Shown: positions 15,722 to 24,472 of the stretch, piece after piece | Numbering within the stretch: position 1 is the stretch's first letter | How the letters are laid out: the number at the start of each line of letters is the position of its first letter | Origin: Sphingomonas sp. | Lineage (GTDB): Bacteria; Pseudomonadota; Alphaproteobacteria; Sphingomonadales; Sphingomonadaceae | NCBI RefSeq assembly: GCF_024508665.1 | Contig: NZ_JANINP010000007.1 | Span: 1,196,394 to 1,260,393, forward strand | DNA length: 64,000 nucleotides | Reading direction: 5' to 3' | Position numbers and translations under genes: made by a program | Notes under the pieces: model-generated | Database searches by the model: none | Told to the model about the DNA's origin: nothing | Seen by the model: only the letters and a program-made list of their open reading frames with translations

Positions 15722-18700
15722 TTATAGTTCATCTTTTTCTGAGCCCGGTTCCCCGTCCCAGACCCAATATTTCCCTGTTGTCTTATCTCGGAAAATGTCG
15801 ATTTGTCCACCACCTCTGCCGTCTTTTGCATCATGTGCGTCGTCATAACCATGATCCTGCGCAACGCCGTTAGCGTCGCGATCTTTTACCTTAACTAAAT
15901 CTTTTTCGTCGGGCTGCTCCAAAAACGATTTAATCCAGTTGACCGCATTTCGCAAAAACTGGGGTGCTCGAATTTTGAGTTTCGGTAACGTTGGCGTCGC
16001 GTGAGCTGGAATGGGCGGCATTATACCGGCATGACATTGCATGCATTGTTGAGGTTGCGCCATTGTTTGATTTCTACTGGCGCTGACGATGATATCGCTT
16101 TGATTTCCCTCGTTGGTCGCCGACGATCGAGTTCCGGTCACCACAATATCCGGAATGCTCTTAATTTGAACTCCGGATATGGATGCTAAGCTCTGCACAA
16201 AAGTAAAGGTTGTTAACCTTGTACTCATCTTTGTGCCTGTTATGACAATTTCAGGACCTGGATCGGGCGCAGGAACGGCTGCGCCAGGGCCTTTATCTAG
16301 ATAGTTTTCGGTACCCGTCGGATCTGATCTATTGGCTGGATCACCTCCGACATAATTATACCAATTCATTCCATCGACATAGCCGATCGGATCGGTCTGC
16401 ATGAACCGCCCGAGGGTCGGTGAGTACATCCGCGCCTTGTAGGAATAGAGGCCAACCTCCGAGAGCCAAGCCTGCCCGGTATATTGGAACCGCCCCAGAT
16501 TGCTCGCGGCCGGGATGCCATATTCGTCATAGGTGTTGATGTTGGTGGCGCTGCCGCTGGCATTGGTGACAGCGACCACGGAGCCGCGCTCGTCGGCTAC
16601 CAGCCAGCGCTTATCGCTCGTGCCGTTGCCTTCGTACCAGACCAGCGGCTCGTCCGCACTTGCCCCATAAACATAACGGCGTTGTAGGGTAATCGGCGAT
16701 CCCCACAGGTATTCTGAAACGATATTGCCGCCGTCGCTGGCGAACCGAGGATAGCTCGACGGGAGATTGTATCCCTGCAGCTCGTCCAGCGAGCCATATT
16801 CCAAAAGGCTAGCCGCGCCGTTCGTCGTGGTGAGGTGGTTGACCGCATCATAGCCGTAGGTCGAACTGCCCGACGCGTTGAGATTGCCCCGCCCATCATA
16901 GCCCAGCGCCACGCTGCCCGAGGCGGTATATTGATTGAGCCCGTTCGCAGTGTAGACGCGGTTGACGTTTACGCTACCCGTCCAGGCGTAAGCGGTGTTT
17001 GCACTGGTGCGTGACACGATCTGGCCTGCAGGATTATAGCCGAAGGTGATCGCATTGTCCTGGCCGCTCGCCGTCGGATTACAGTCGAGCGTGCCACCGC
17101 CGGCAAGATCGAACCGCAGGCAGGTCAGGCGCGAGGCGCCGTCATAGCTGTAATACGTAGCGGTGCCGTTGCCTCGCGTCAGGCTCGTACGGCGGCCGAA
17201 ATCGTCATAGCCGTATGTGGCGAGCGTCGTCGACCCGTTCTCGAGGACGGTCGTCATCTCGTTCAACAGGTCGTAATTATAACTGGCATATAGGCCATCG
17301 GGCCAGGTTACGCGCGTGCGACGGCCGGCGGCATCATATTGATAGCTCAGCGTCGTGTAAGGCTCGGCGCGCGAAGTCAGCCGGCCCAACGCGTCATAGG
17401 TCAACGTTTCGGGTGAACCGCCGTTCGGCCAGCTTGAGCTCGTGAGCTGACCGAAGAGATTATAGCCGTACTGCCTGGCCAGCGAGCCGTTCTCAGTGCG
17501 CGAGGTCACCCGGTTGAGATTGTCAATGCCAAAAGCGATCGGGATGCCATCTCTCGCGCGCTTGTTCGTGACGTTGCCATTGGCGTCGTACGTCAGCTGC
17601 TCATAGTCCGTCGTGGAACTGGTGCCTGAACCTTTGGTGGTCGATGGATAGTTGGTTTTCCACAGCCGGTCGAATCCATCATAGGTATAGGTGGTCTTGT
17701 TGCCATTGGCGTCGGTCGCGGTCGCGACCTTGCCGTTATCGGTGTAGGTTACCGTGGTATCGTCCGATGCGTCCGCCGTTCCGTAGGCCGAGGTGGTCTT
17801 GGCGACGCGATTAGCATTGTCATAAGACATCTTGGTGATGCGGTCGATGTCGCCGGGGCCGCTCGTCGCCGTGCAGGCCGAGGGAAGTGAACCATAGGCG
17901 CTCGGCTTCATCCGCATCGCCGTGCAATCTAACCGGCCATCGGTATCGTAGTTGTACTGCGCGAGGCTATATGTCGTACCATTGCTGCTAATCCTGTCAG
18001 TCTCCCTTCGCGCATTGACGTCATAGGTCGTGGCTTGCTGCTGAAGCGAAACGAACGCCGACCAGTCACTATCCGTAGTGCCGTTCACCGTCCCAGCTTC
18101 GATGAGGGTTGGCTGTCCATTATTGTTGTAGGTCGTTCTTATGGCGCGTCGCTTGAGCGCGCCGGCGCCGTCAGGGTCGGGCGAAATCGCCCCAACGCGC
18201 TCGCGATCGGCGTCATAGCGATAAGTCACGGTGTCACTGCTACCGGCCAGAGGGCCGTCAATGCTGGCCACGTTACCAACATCATCATAGGTGAACGCTG
18301 TGGTTGCGCTCACCGATCCGTCTCCGGCGGCGTCCGTCTGCGAAGTTAATGTCAAATTGTTTGTGATGCCGTTTCCAGCGTATGCAAGGGTCGTACGCGT
18401 TTCGTCGGCTGTGCCGATGCAGCTCGACAAAGTCTGGCAACTGGAAATCGACGTCCGCTTGTAGGTGGGGAACCCAGAAGTAACAATTGCGCCCGTGCTA
18501 TTCTTATACACTGCCTGCAACGCGGTGTAGCCGTACCGCGTTTGAGGGTTCACACCCCCCGAGCTGGCAGCAGGCGAAGTAACGGTAAGCACGCCTCCGT
18601 GGGTGGCATCATAACTGAACGTGGTGGTGTTGCTCTTGGCATCGACGACCGTCAGAGGTTGATTGCATGTAAGAGCGTTGGTGCAATTGCTCGGATAGGT

Positions 18701-20065
18701 CGCTGACAATACGATATTAGCAAGACCGGAGCCGGGTTTGGCCGCTTCGGTTACGCTAAGGAGGTTGCCCCGCCCATCGTATGCGTAGGTTTTGGTATCA
18801 CCTTCTGGATTATGTACAGACGTCAAGCGCCCGGCGACATCATAACCATAGTCCGTTTGGTGGGATAGTGGATCTATCACGCTGGTGATTCGACCCGAAT
18901 TAGCCACGAAATCCGCCGCTTTATAAGTGATACTCGCGCCGGTCGGATTCGTCCTGACTATGGTGCGTCCAGAAACGATTAGAAATCCCTGGTCGGCGCC
19001 TGTATAGGTATCGGTGGTGCTATAGTTGTATGTCACACCATCGTTCGTAATCGAGGTCACTCTATCTGGATTATTAGAATCTCCGTAGGTAACGGATGTG
19101 GAATTACTTACATCGCCTGGCCGAAGAATACCGATAATCCTATTGTAATAGGACGGAGATACAAAATATTGATTTAAGGTGTAAGTCGTCGTTCTGCCCA
19201 TTGCATCCGAGACATTAACGTACCATGGGTCGCCGTATTGGGCCGGTGGGCTGGAATAGACGTATGACAGTCTAGGAAGATTCGTTGGCGGAGCAGAGCA
19301 GTGATCAGCTTGAGGATCGCAGTAATTAGTCGCCAGATTGTATCCGGTAACACTCTTAATTCTGTTATAGTCTGTGTCGCTGCTAAGTGAAAATGAGGGG
19401 ATATCAGCCACATATTCGAATTTCAATTCGTAGCCGTTACTGCTAACGGCGCTGGATATTCTATGCCCGATATCAAAATAGTAAGGTGGTGTTCCTGGAT
19501 TGACTTTATAGTATAAAGTTATATGTTCTCCGGAAGGTTTAATAATTGCGCTCGCTATAAATTGATGGCCCGATGATCCGGAATTACATCCACAAGTTAT
19601 GTCTCTATCGAATACTATCTTTGTACCATCTTTAAGAGTTATGATATATCCTGTTCCAGAAGGAGTGACGGTGTTTCCCGATTCGGAAGAATCAAGGTAG
19701 TTCGTTCCATCCCAGTAAAAGTTCACTCTATTCTTGCCGATCACGCCTGATATGGAGCCCAAGTTCCGATATTCCGGACTGGCATATGGAGGTGCAACGG
19801 ATAGCTCAAAGTTATAATTGTGAACCCATGCCCCGTTAGTCCAAGTTCTTTGAAAAGTTAGGCCCGTGTCGGCGTCACCAACAGTTAGCGATTCCGCCTG
19901 TTTCTGGTAGCTTGTCGACAGCAGATCGAAGCCTTGATCATCAGCGACCAACTCATCAGGTACTGATGGCAGGGAGGTAGTCTGAGCTCGCGACGGTGCC
20001 GCGAGGCATCCTCCCGCTAACGCAGTCGATGCGAGAATTACGCGCGCGAACTTATGGCCGAACAT
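15722..20065 (-). CDS. Secreted RHS/YD-repeat protein with variable C-terminal tip (probable polymorphic toxin)
   Basis: The 1447-residue protein has a signal peptide (MFGHKFARVILASTALAGGCLA, cut near SRAQ), a DUF6531-like N-terminal region with DTGLTFQRTW, and many YD repeats (for example YGYDVAGRLTSVHNPEGD, TYDALGRLTS) over about residues 340-1200 that should build the RHS cocoon. The RHS core ends with GRFMQTDPIGYVDGMNWYNY (about 1220-1240). The last 200 residues are a variable tip: TonB-box-like motifs at 1272-1279, 1306-1313 and 1324-1331, CMQCH at 1341-1345, and a small final domain (HGYDDAHDAKDG then IDIFRDKTTGKYWVWDG) recalling toxin type 33 tips. It ends exactly in KDEL. GGGGAGG precedes the ATG. 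Both ends of the gene are AT-rich. Confidence 0.9.
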   Translation of the reverse strand: MFGHKFARVILASTALAGGCLAAPSRAQTTSLPSVPDELVADDQGFDLLSTSYQKQAESLTVGDADTGLTFQRTWTNGAWVHNYNFELSVAPPYASPEYRNLGSISGVIGKNRVNFYWDGTNYLDSSESGNTVTPSGTGYIITLKDGTKIVFDRDITCGCNSGSSGHQFIASAIIKPSGEHITLYYKVNPGTPPYYFDIGHRISSAVSSNGYELKFEYVADIPSFSLSSDTDYNRIKSVTGYNLATNYCDPQADHCSAPPTNLPRLSYVYSSPPAQYGDPWYVNVSDAMGRTTTYTLNQYFVSPSYYNRIIGILRPGDVSNSTSVTYGDSNNPDRVTSITNDGVTYNYSTTDTYTGADQGFLIVSGRTIVRTNPTGASITYKAADFVANSGRITSVIDPLSHQTDYGYDVAGRLTSVHNPEGDTKTYAYDGRGNLLSVTEAAKPGSGLANIVLSATYPSNCTNALTCNQPLTVVDAKSNTTTFSYDATHGGVLTVTSPAASSGGVNPQTRYGYTALQAVYKNSTGAIVTSGFPTYKRTSISSCQTLSSCIGTADETRTTLAYAGNGITNNLTLTSQTDAAGDGSVSATTAFTYDDVGNVASIDGPLAGSSDTVTYRYDADRERVGAISPDPDGAGALKRRAIRTTYNNNGQPTLIEAGTVNGTTDSDWSAFVSLQQQATTYDVNARRETDRISSNGTTYSLAQYNYDTDGRLDCTAMRMKPSAYGSLPSACTATSGPGDIDRITKMSYDNANRVAKTTSAYGTADASDDTTVTYTDNGKVATATDANGNKTTYTYDGFDRLWKTNYPSTTKGSGTSSTTDYEQLTYDANGNVTNKRARDGIPIAFGIDNLNRVTSRTENGSLARQYGYNLFGQLTSSSWPNGGSPETLTYDALGRLTSRAEPYTTLSYQYDAAGRRTRVTWPDGLYASYNYDLLNEMTTVLENGSTTLATYGYDDFGRRTSLTRGNGTATYYSYDGASRLTCLRFDLAGGGTLDCNPTASGQDNAITFGYNPAGQIVSRTSANTAYAWTGSVNVNRVYTANGLNQYTASGSVALGYDGRGNLNASGSSTYGYDAVNHLTTTNGAASLLEYGSLDELQGYNLPSSYPRFASDGGNIVSEYLWGSPITLQRRYVYGASADEPLVWYEGNGTSDKRWLVADERGSVVAVTNASGSATNINTYDEYGIPAASNLGRFQYTGQAWLSEVGLYSYKARMYSPTLGRFMQTDPIGYVDGMNWYNYVGGDPANRSDPTGTENYLDKGPGAAVPAPDPGPEIVITGTKMSTRLTTFTFVQSLASISGVQIKSIPDIVVTGTRSSATNEGNQSDIIVSASRNQTMAQPQQCMQCHAGIMPPIPAHATPTLPKLKIRAPQFLRNAVNWIKSFLEQPDEKDLVKVKDRDANGVAQDHGYDDAHDAKDGRGGGQIDIFRDKTTGKYWVWDGEPGSEKDEL
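16073..16252 (-). other. Three TonB-box-like motifs in the RHS tip
   Basis: Inside the RHS gene, EIVITGTK (16229-16252), DIVVTGTR (16127-16150) and DIIVSASR (16073-16096) repeat the pattern (D/E)I(V/I)(I/V)(T/S)(G/A)(T/S)(K/R). The adjacent TonB-dependent receptor has DIVITAQR as its own TonB box. The three copies sit on Ser/Pro/Gly-rich linker after the RHS core. Confidence 0.7.
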
Positions 20066-20122
20066 CGTTCGTCCTCCCCAGTTAGCCCAATAAAGGTTGA
20101 AAGCGAGAAGCTGCCGGTGCGG

Positions 20123-20350
20123 TTATGGCGCGCCGGTCACGTTCACATTGACGCGGTTATCCGCCTTGTCGAAGCTGTAGTTCGAGACGACGTTGTTGTT
20201 GACCGTACCGGTATGCACGACCTTCACCAGGCGTCCCTTGGCATCGTAGGTGTAATTGACCGTTTCGGAGGCACCGGCCATGCCGGTTGCCATCGCGGCG
20301 AGCACCATCGAACCGGCGCAGACAGTCAGCGCCGTAGCTAGTCGAGCCAT
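20123..20350 (-). CDS. Secreted single-YD-repeat peptide
   Basis: The 75-residue product has a signal peptide (MARLATALTVCAGSMVLAAMATGMAGA) and then one YD-type repeat unit (ETVNYTYDAKGRLVKVVHTG ... NYSFDKADNRVNVNVTG), so the mature protein of about 48 residues is little more than a repeat seen many times in the RHS protein encoded 57 bases downstream. It probably heads the RHS transcript. It may cap, seed or regulate folding of the RHS shell, but no function is known to me. Confidence 0.75.
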   Translation of the reverse strand: MARLATALTVCAGSMVLAAMATGMAGASETVNYTYDAKGRLVKVVHTGTVNNNVVSNYSFDKADNRVNVNVTGAP

Positions 20351-20663
20351 GATTGCCCCCTGATTCGGAACTTGATTGAGGCTGCTCTAGATTACTCCGA
20401 TTGGCAATTGACGAAACGAAGTAAATCCAAAATTTCGTATTCATTTCGGATAGATACAGTCTCTCGCCGTCGAATTGGGAGTGGAGACGAAATTCTTCTA
20501 CGCGGCTAGCTGCGGTGGAGCGATATTGCCTATGCCCGCCGCAGGTATGTCGGGACAACCGGAGGCGGGGATAGAATTAAAAAAGGCCCCGGATTAAACC
20601 GGGGCCTCAGGTGGTGCGTGCTGCGCCGTTAGGCGTAAGCGATGGTGCTGTTTCCGCGTCGCC
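20351..20663. other. Intergenic region: YD/RHS promoter side and receptor terminator
   Basis: No gene is evident. The part from 20351 to about 20480 is AT-rich (TTGGATTTACTTCG on the minus strand) and should hold the promoter of the YD peptide and RHS genes. The part after 20579 holds the TonB receptor terminator. I could not choose a -10/-35 pair with confidence. Confidence 0.4.
20579..20606 (-). terminator. Intrinsic terminator of the TonB-dependent receptor gene
   Basis: Read on the minus strand, GGCCCCGG and CCGGGGCC pair around TTTAAT and are followed by TTTTTT (20579-20584 as A's on the plus strand). It lies 58 bases past the receptor stop. Confidence 0.88.
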
Positions 20664-23609
20664 TCAGAACTTGAAGCCGGCGGCGAGGCCGTAGCGGCGC
20701 GGTTCGAGCGTGAACGCGTTGGTGAACAGGCCCGACGACTGGTCGGTCACGTAGAGACCCGTGATCGCGTTGTTGTTGGCCAGGTTCTGGATGAACGCAC
20801 GGACATAGAATTTGTCGCTCGGCCCGTTCAGCTGGACCTGGGCGTTAATCACTTCATAGCCCTGGATCCGGTTCACGTTGTTGTTGAAGATGCTGCCGTA
20901 ATAGCCGCCGGTATAGGCCAGGTCGGCGCGCGGGACGATCGTCCAGTCACCGCCCAGATGCCCGGTCCACTGAATGCCCGCCGAGAACTTGTAGTGCGGC
21001 GATTGCGGCAGTTCGTTGCCCTTGATGTTCACGGCGACGCCTGACGGAAGAACGGTGACCGCCGGCGATGCTGCAGAAGCGGCCAACAAAATATCGCAAA
21101 CGCTGAACGCACCGGTCGTGTTGGTGCCCGGGATTGGCGTCGTGCCCTGGAAGTTGCCCGCTTGGGCCGGGATGCCCAGGGCGGCGAACTGGCCGCTGTT
21201 GATTGCCGTGTTCACGCCATTCACGAAGCCGTTCGAGATTGCTGCGTTGCCCGAATTGGACACGACCGCGCAGTTCGAACCGTTGGTGACATCCTTGATG
21301 ATCACCGCGTCGGATCGGCCGCCCGACGGATCCTGCGGGTTTGCGAGGAACTTGTCGGTGGAAACCTTGGTGTGCAGGTAGCTGGCCGACAGGTTGATCA
21401 GCACCGAATCGCTCGGCTTGATGATCGCTTCGGCCTCGGCCCCGTAGATATCGGCGTCGACGTTATCGTTGACCGACGTGCGGGCGACGATGCGGCTCAG
21501 CTGCAACTGCTTGTACTGGTAGTAGAAGGCCGTGAGGTTGAGGCGCAGCGTGCCGCCCAGGAAGGTGTTCTTCGAGCCGATTTCGAAGGCGTTGACCGTT
21601 TCCGGACCGAAAGTCAGCGGGACGCTGAACCCGGCGGCCAGCGACGGGTTGATGCCGCCCGACTTATAACCACGCGAATAGGAGAAGTAGAGCAGGTTGC
21701 GCGAGGTGATCTGCCAATCGAGCACCGCACGGCCGGTCAGGCGCCCGAAGCTGACGTTGTTGATCGCCAGCGGCTGGTTCCCCGCCCGCACCGGATCGGC
21801 GTCGTAGCAGGAGAACAGCGGTGACGAATAAGCGTTCGCGGCGCCGATCGGAACCCCGCAGTTCAGCAGGTTGGTACGCGACTGATAGTCTTTCTCGTCA
21901 TGATTGTAGCGCAGACCGGCGGTCAGCTTCAGATTGTTGCTGAAGTTGAAATAGCCCTCACCGAAGAAACCGTAGCTCTTCAAATGATAGAATTCTGAAT
22001 CGTTGCGGTAGAAGGGCGTGCCGAGCACGTTGCCGGTGCCGCCGCCGAGCAGGCCCGCCGCGTAATCGAGCGCGAACGAGTTCACGTAATAGCTGTTGTC
22101 GGTGACCTTATAGTCGAGATAGCCCGCACCGAGCAGGAAGTTGAACGGACCGTCCAGCTTGGACGAGATGATGCCTTCACCGAACCACTGCTTGCCGCTC
22201 GCGGTCGATCGGTCGAAGTCGAGGCTGGTGGGCGCGCAGATCTTGTGGCCGCTATAGACGCCGGTGCCGGTCGGCTCCGCGAGCGACTGACAGAGAGTCG
22301 AGGTATTGCCGTTGGGCAGCAGGATGTTGCGAACCGCCAGATAGCCCGGCCCGAGAAGGCCCGCACCGGCCACCGCGTTGAAGGCATTCAGGCCCGGGTT
22401 CGTCGCATAGGACCGCTCGATGCCGATATTATAGTCGACCGTCGAGTCGGTGCTTCCTTCGGTATATCCGCCGTCGAGCTTGAAGAGGACCTTGCCGAAA
22501 TCCTGGCTGAAATTGACCAGGACCTGTTTTTCGTTGGTCTTGAAGCGCGGCAGCGAGTCGATATTGACCGTGCGCATGTCGGCGGGATTGGTGTAGCCGG
22601 TATAGCTGTCGCCGTCGCTCGCATAGACGCTGCCGAGCGCGAACGGCGCGAGCGCTGCCGTCGAGGCGCGCAGGCGCAGGAACTGGCTCGAAGTCAGGAC
22701 CGATGCCAGGGTGGCATCGCCATTGACCTGCTCGAACGCGAGACGGTCGGGCAAGCAGCCCAGCACGCCGGTCGGATCACGATGGCACAGCTGCTTCTGG
22801 ACGCGCGAGCGATCGTCATCTTCCTTGAAATAATGGCCGACGATGTCGAGCGTCGTGTTCGCGGTCGGCTGGAAGCGCAGCGACACACGGACGTCATATT
22901 GGTTGCGGCCGTCGATATTGCTGTTGGTGGAAAGGTTCTTGGTGAAGCCGTCGCGGTTCAGATAATAGCCCGCGACGCGGACGCCGAACACGTCGCCCAA
23001 CGGCAGGTTGAACATGCCCTTGACGCGGACGCTGTTGTAATTGCCGTATTCGACGTCGCCCGAGGCATGGATGCCCGACAAATCCGGCTTCGCCGTGATG
23101 AAGTTGATCACGCCGCCGGTCGCGTTGCGGCCGAACAGCGTGCCCTGCGGGCCGCGCAGGACTTCGACGCGCTCCATGTCGAAATATTCGTTCTGGAAGA
23201 TCGGCGAACCGAGCACCGGCACGTCGTTGACGTGGATCGCGGTCGCCGCGTCGCAGGTGACGCCGACGCAGAGGTCGCCGATGCCACGAATGTTGAACGA
23301 CGAGGACGAGGTGAAGTTGCTCTTGGTGAAGGTGATGTTCGGCAGCGTCAGCTGAAGGTCGCTGGTCGTGTTGATCTGTTGCGCCTTCAGCGCTTCCGAG
23401 CTGAACGCCGAGACCGCGATCGGCACGGTCTGGAGGGTTTCGGACTGACGCTGCGCGGTGATGACGATGTCACCGATCTGATCCTGGTCGTCGGCCTGTG
23501 GCGCGGGTGCCGGTGCCGCGGTGGCGGGAGCCGGCGTGTCCTGCGCCATGGCTGGCGTGGCTGCGATCAGCGCGATGGCCGATGCGGCGAGCAGTTCGAA
23601 CTTCCTCAT
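20664..23609 (-). CDS. TonB-dependent outer-membrane receptor
   Basis: The protein (981 residues from the ATG at 23609) imports an unknown substrate through the outer membrane using TonB energy. It has a signal peptide (MRKFELLAASAIALIAATPAMAQ), an Ala/Pro linker, the TonB box DIVITAQR, a plug domain (TVPIAVSAFSSEALK, SSFNIRGIGD, GPQGTLFGRNATGGVINFITAKP) and a 22-strand-type barrel ending PRRYGLAAGFKF with terminal Phe. I prefer this start because GAGGGG precedes it; an upstream ATG adds five residues. Siderophores, polysaccharides or aromatics are possible cargoes; no transport neighbours decide. Confidence 0.95.
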   Translation of the reverse strand: MRKFELLAASAIALIAATPAMAQDTPAPATAAPAPAPQADDQDQIGDIVITAQRQSETLQTVPIAVSAFSSEALKAQQINTTSDLQLTLPNITFTKSNFTSSSSFNIRGIGDLCVGVTCDAATAIHVNDVPVLGSPIFQNEYFDMERVEVLRGPQGTLFGRNATGGVINFITAKPDLSGIHASGDVEYGNYNSVRVKGMFNLPLGDVFGVRVAGYYLNRDGFTKNLSTNSNIDGRNQYDVRVSLRFQPTANTTLDIVGHYFKEDDDRSRVQKQLCHRDPTGVLGCLPDRLAFEQVNGDATLASVLTSSQFLRLRASTAALAPFALGSVYASDGDSYTGYTNPADMRTVNIDSLPRFKTNEKQVLVNFSQDFGKVLFKLDGGYTEGSTDSTVDYNIGIERSYATNPGLNAFNAVAGAGLLGPGYLAVRNILLPNGNTSTLCQSLAEPTGTGVYSGHKICAPTSLDFDRSTASGKQWFGEGIISSKLDGPFNFLLGAGYLDYKVTDNSYYVNSFALDYAAGLLGGGTGNVLGTPFYRNDSEFYHLKSYGFFGEGYFNFSNNLKLTAGLRYNHDEKDYQSRTNLLNCGVPIGAANAYSSPLFSCYDADPVRAGNQPLAINNVSFGRLTGRAVLDWQITSRNLLYFSYSRGYKSGGINPSLAAGFSVPLTFGPETVNAFEIGSKNTFLGGTLRLNLTAFYYQYKQLQLSRIVARTSVNDNVDADIYGAEAEAIIKPSDSVLINLSASYLHTKVSTDKFLANPQDPSGGRSDAVIIKDVTNGSNCAVVSNSGNAAISNGFVNGVNTAINSGQFAALGIPAQAGNFQGTTPIPGTNTTGAFSVCDILLAASAASPAVTVLPSGVAVNIKGNELPQSPHYKFSAGIQWTGHLGGDWTIVPRADLAYTGGYYGSIFNNNVNRIQGYEVINAQVQLNGPSDKFYVRAFIQNLANNNAITGLYVTDQSSGLFTNAFTLEPRRYGLAAGFKF

Positions 23610-23744
23610 GATACATCCCCTCATGCAGTCGCCCCGATCTTTGTGCCGGTTGGCGTGGTTTTCCGAGTTAGTGGACGGAGCCTAGGTAGCTTGGTCTTGC
23701 GGCGTCAATGGGGTTCAGGCACGAAATAGGCGGGTTTCGTAGTC

Positions 23745-23762
23745 TGTTGCTTAAAAGAAACA
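23745..23762. promoter_or_regulatory. Near-perfect palindrome between receptor and folE
   Basis: TGTTGCTT and AAGAAACA (reverse complement with one mismatch) flank AA in the divergent gap. It sits about 136 bases upstream of the receptor start and could be an operator. Low-confidence by-eye call. Confidence 0.35.
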
Positions 23763-23797
23763 GTATGGAACATACCCAAGTCTCTATTTTGCGGCCC

Positions 23798-23810
23798 TGA
23801 CGTAACGTCA
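23798..23810. promoter_or_regulatory. TGACGT-A-ACGTCA palindrome upstream of folE
   Basis: A perfect 6-bp-arm palindrome with a single central base lies 30 bases upstream of the folE ATG, a good place for a repressor. The cognate regulator is unknown. Confidence 0.5.
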
Positions 23811-23839
23811 CGCAGGTTTGAAAGACCGGATCGACAGCG

Positions 23840-24472
23840 ATGAATGACCATGACGATGATTTGAATGACGGCGATCTGGTGGCGCCCGCGCCGAAGATTC
23901 CGGTCCCGGACGAGGTCGCGGAGGCCGTGCGGACGCTGATTCGCTGGGCTGGCGACGAGCCCGGACGCGAGGGGTTGCTGGATACGCCGTTGCGCGTGGC
24001 GCGGGCATGGAAGGAATATTGCGCCGGCTATCTGGACGATCCGGCAGTGCATCTGAAGCGGGTGTTCGAGGAAGTGGGCGGGTATGACGACATCGTCCTG
24101 CTCCGCGACATTCCCTTCCAATCGCATTGCGAACACCATATGGCACCGATCATCGGCAAGGCGCACATCGCCTATCTGCCGAAGAACCGGGTGGTCGGGA
24201 TTTCCAAGCTGGCGCGCGTGCTGCACGGTTTCGCGCGGCGGCTGCAGGTGCAGGAACGGCTGACCGCCGAGGTCGCCGATTGCATCTGGGACAATCTCAA
24301 GCCCCAGGGCGTGGCCGTCGTGATCGAGGCGACGCATGCCTGCATGACCGCGCGCGGCGTCCGTACGCCTGGCGTGTCGATGGTCACCAGCCGCATGATG
24401 GGCGTGTTCCGCGACGACGAACGCAGCCGGCGCGAAGTCCTGGCACTGATGGACATGCAGGGCAGGGCGTGA
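23840..24472 (+). CDS. folE: GTP cyclohydrolase I
   Basis: FolE converts GTP to 7,8-dihydroneopterin triphosphate, the entry to folate and other pterins. The 210-residue protein has RVARAWKEYCAGY, the zinc and catalytic motif PFQSHCEHHMAPI, HIAYLPKNRVVGISKLARV, LTAEVADCIWDNLKPQGVAVVIEATHACMTARGVRTPG. All zinc ligands (Cys-111-type, His, Cys of HACM) are present, so it is a metal-dependent type I enzyme. Its stop overlaps the GTG start of the reductase. Confidence 0.97.
   Translation: MNDHDDDLNDGDLVAPAPKIPVPDEVAEAVRTLIRWAGDEPGREGLLDTPLRVARAWKEYCAGYLDDPAVHLKRVFEEVGGYDDIVLLRDIPFQSHCEHHMAPIIGKAHIAYLPKNRVVGISKLARVLHGFARRLQVQERLTAEVADCIWDNLKPQGVAVVIEATHACMTARGVRTPGVSMVTSRMMGVFRDDERSRREVLALMDMQGRA

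Noticed and set aside
15200..20400. RHS locus as a prophage or T6SS cluster
   Set aside because: No phage structural genes, VgrG, PAAR or tss genes; the RHS protein carries a Sec-type signal peptide instead.
22245..23729. 494-codon frame opposite the TonB-dependent receptor
   Set aside because: Receptor frame has a signal peptide, TonB box, plug and final Phe; the other frame has none of these.
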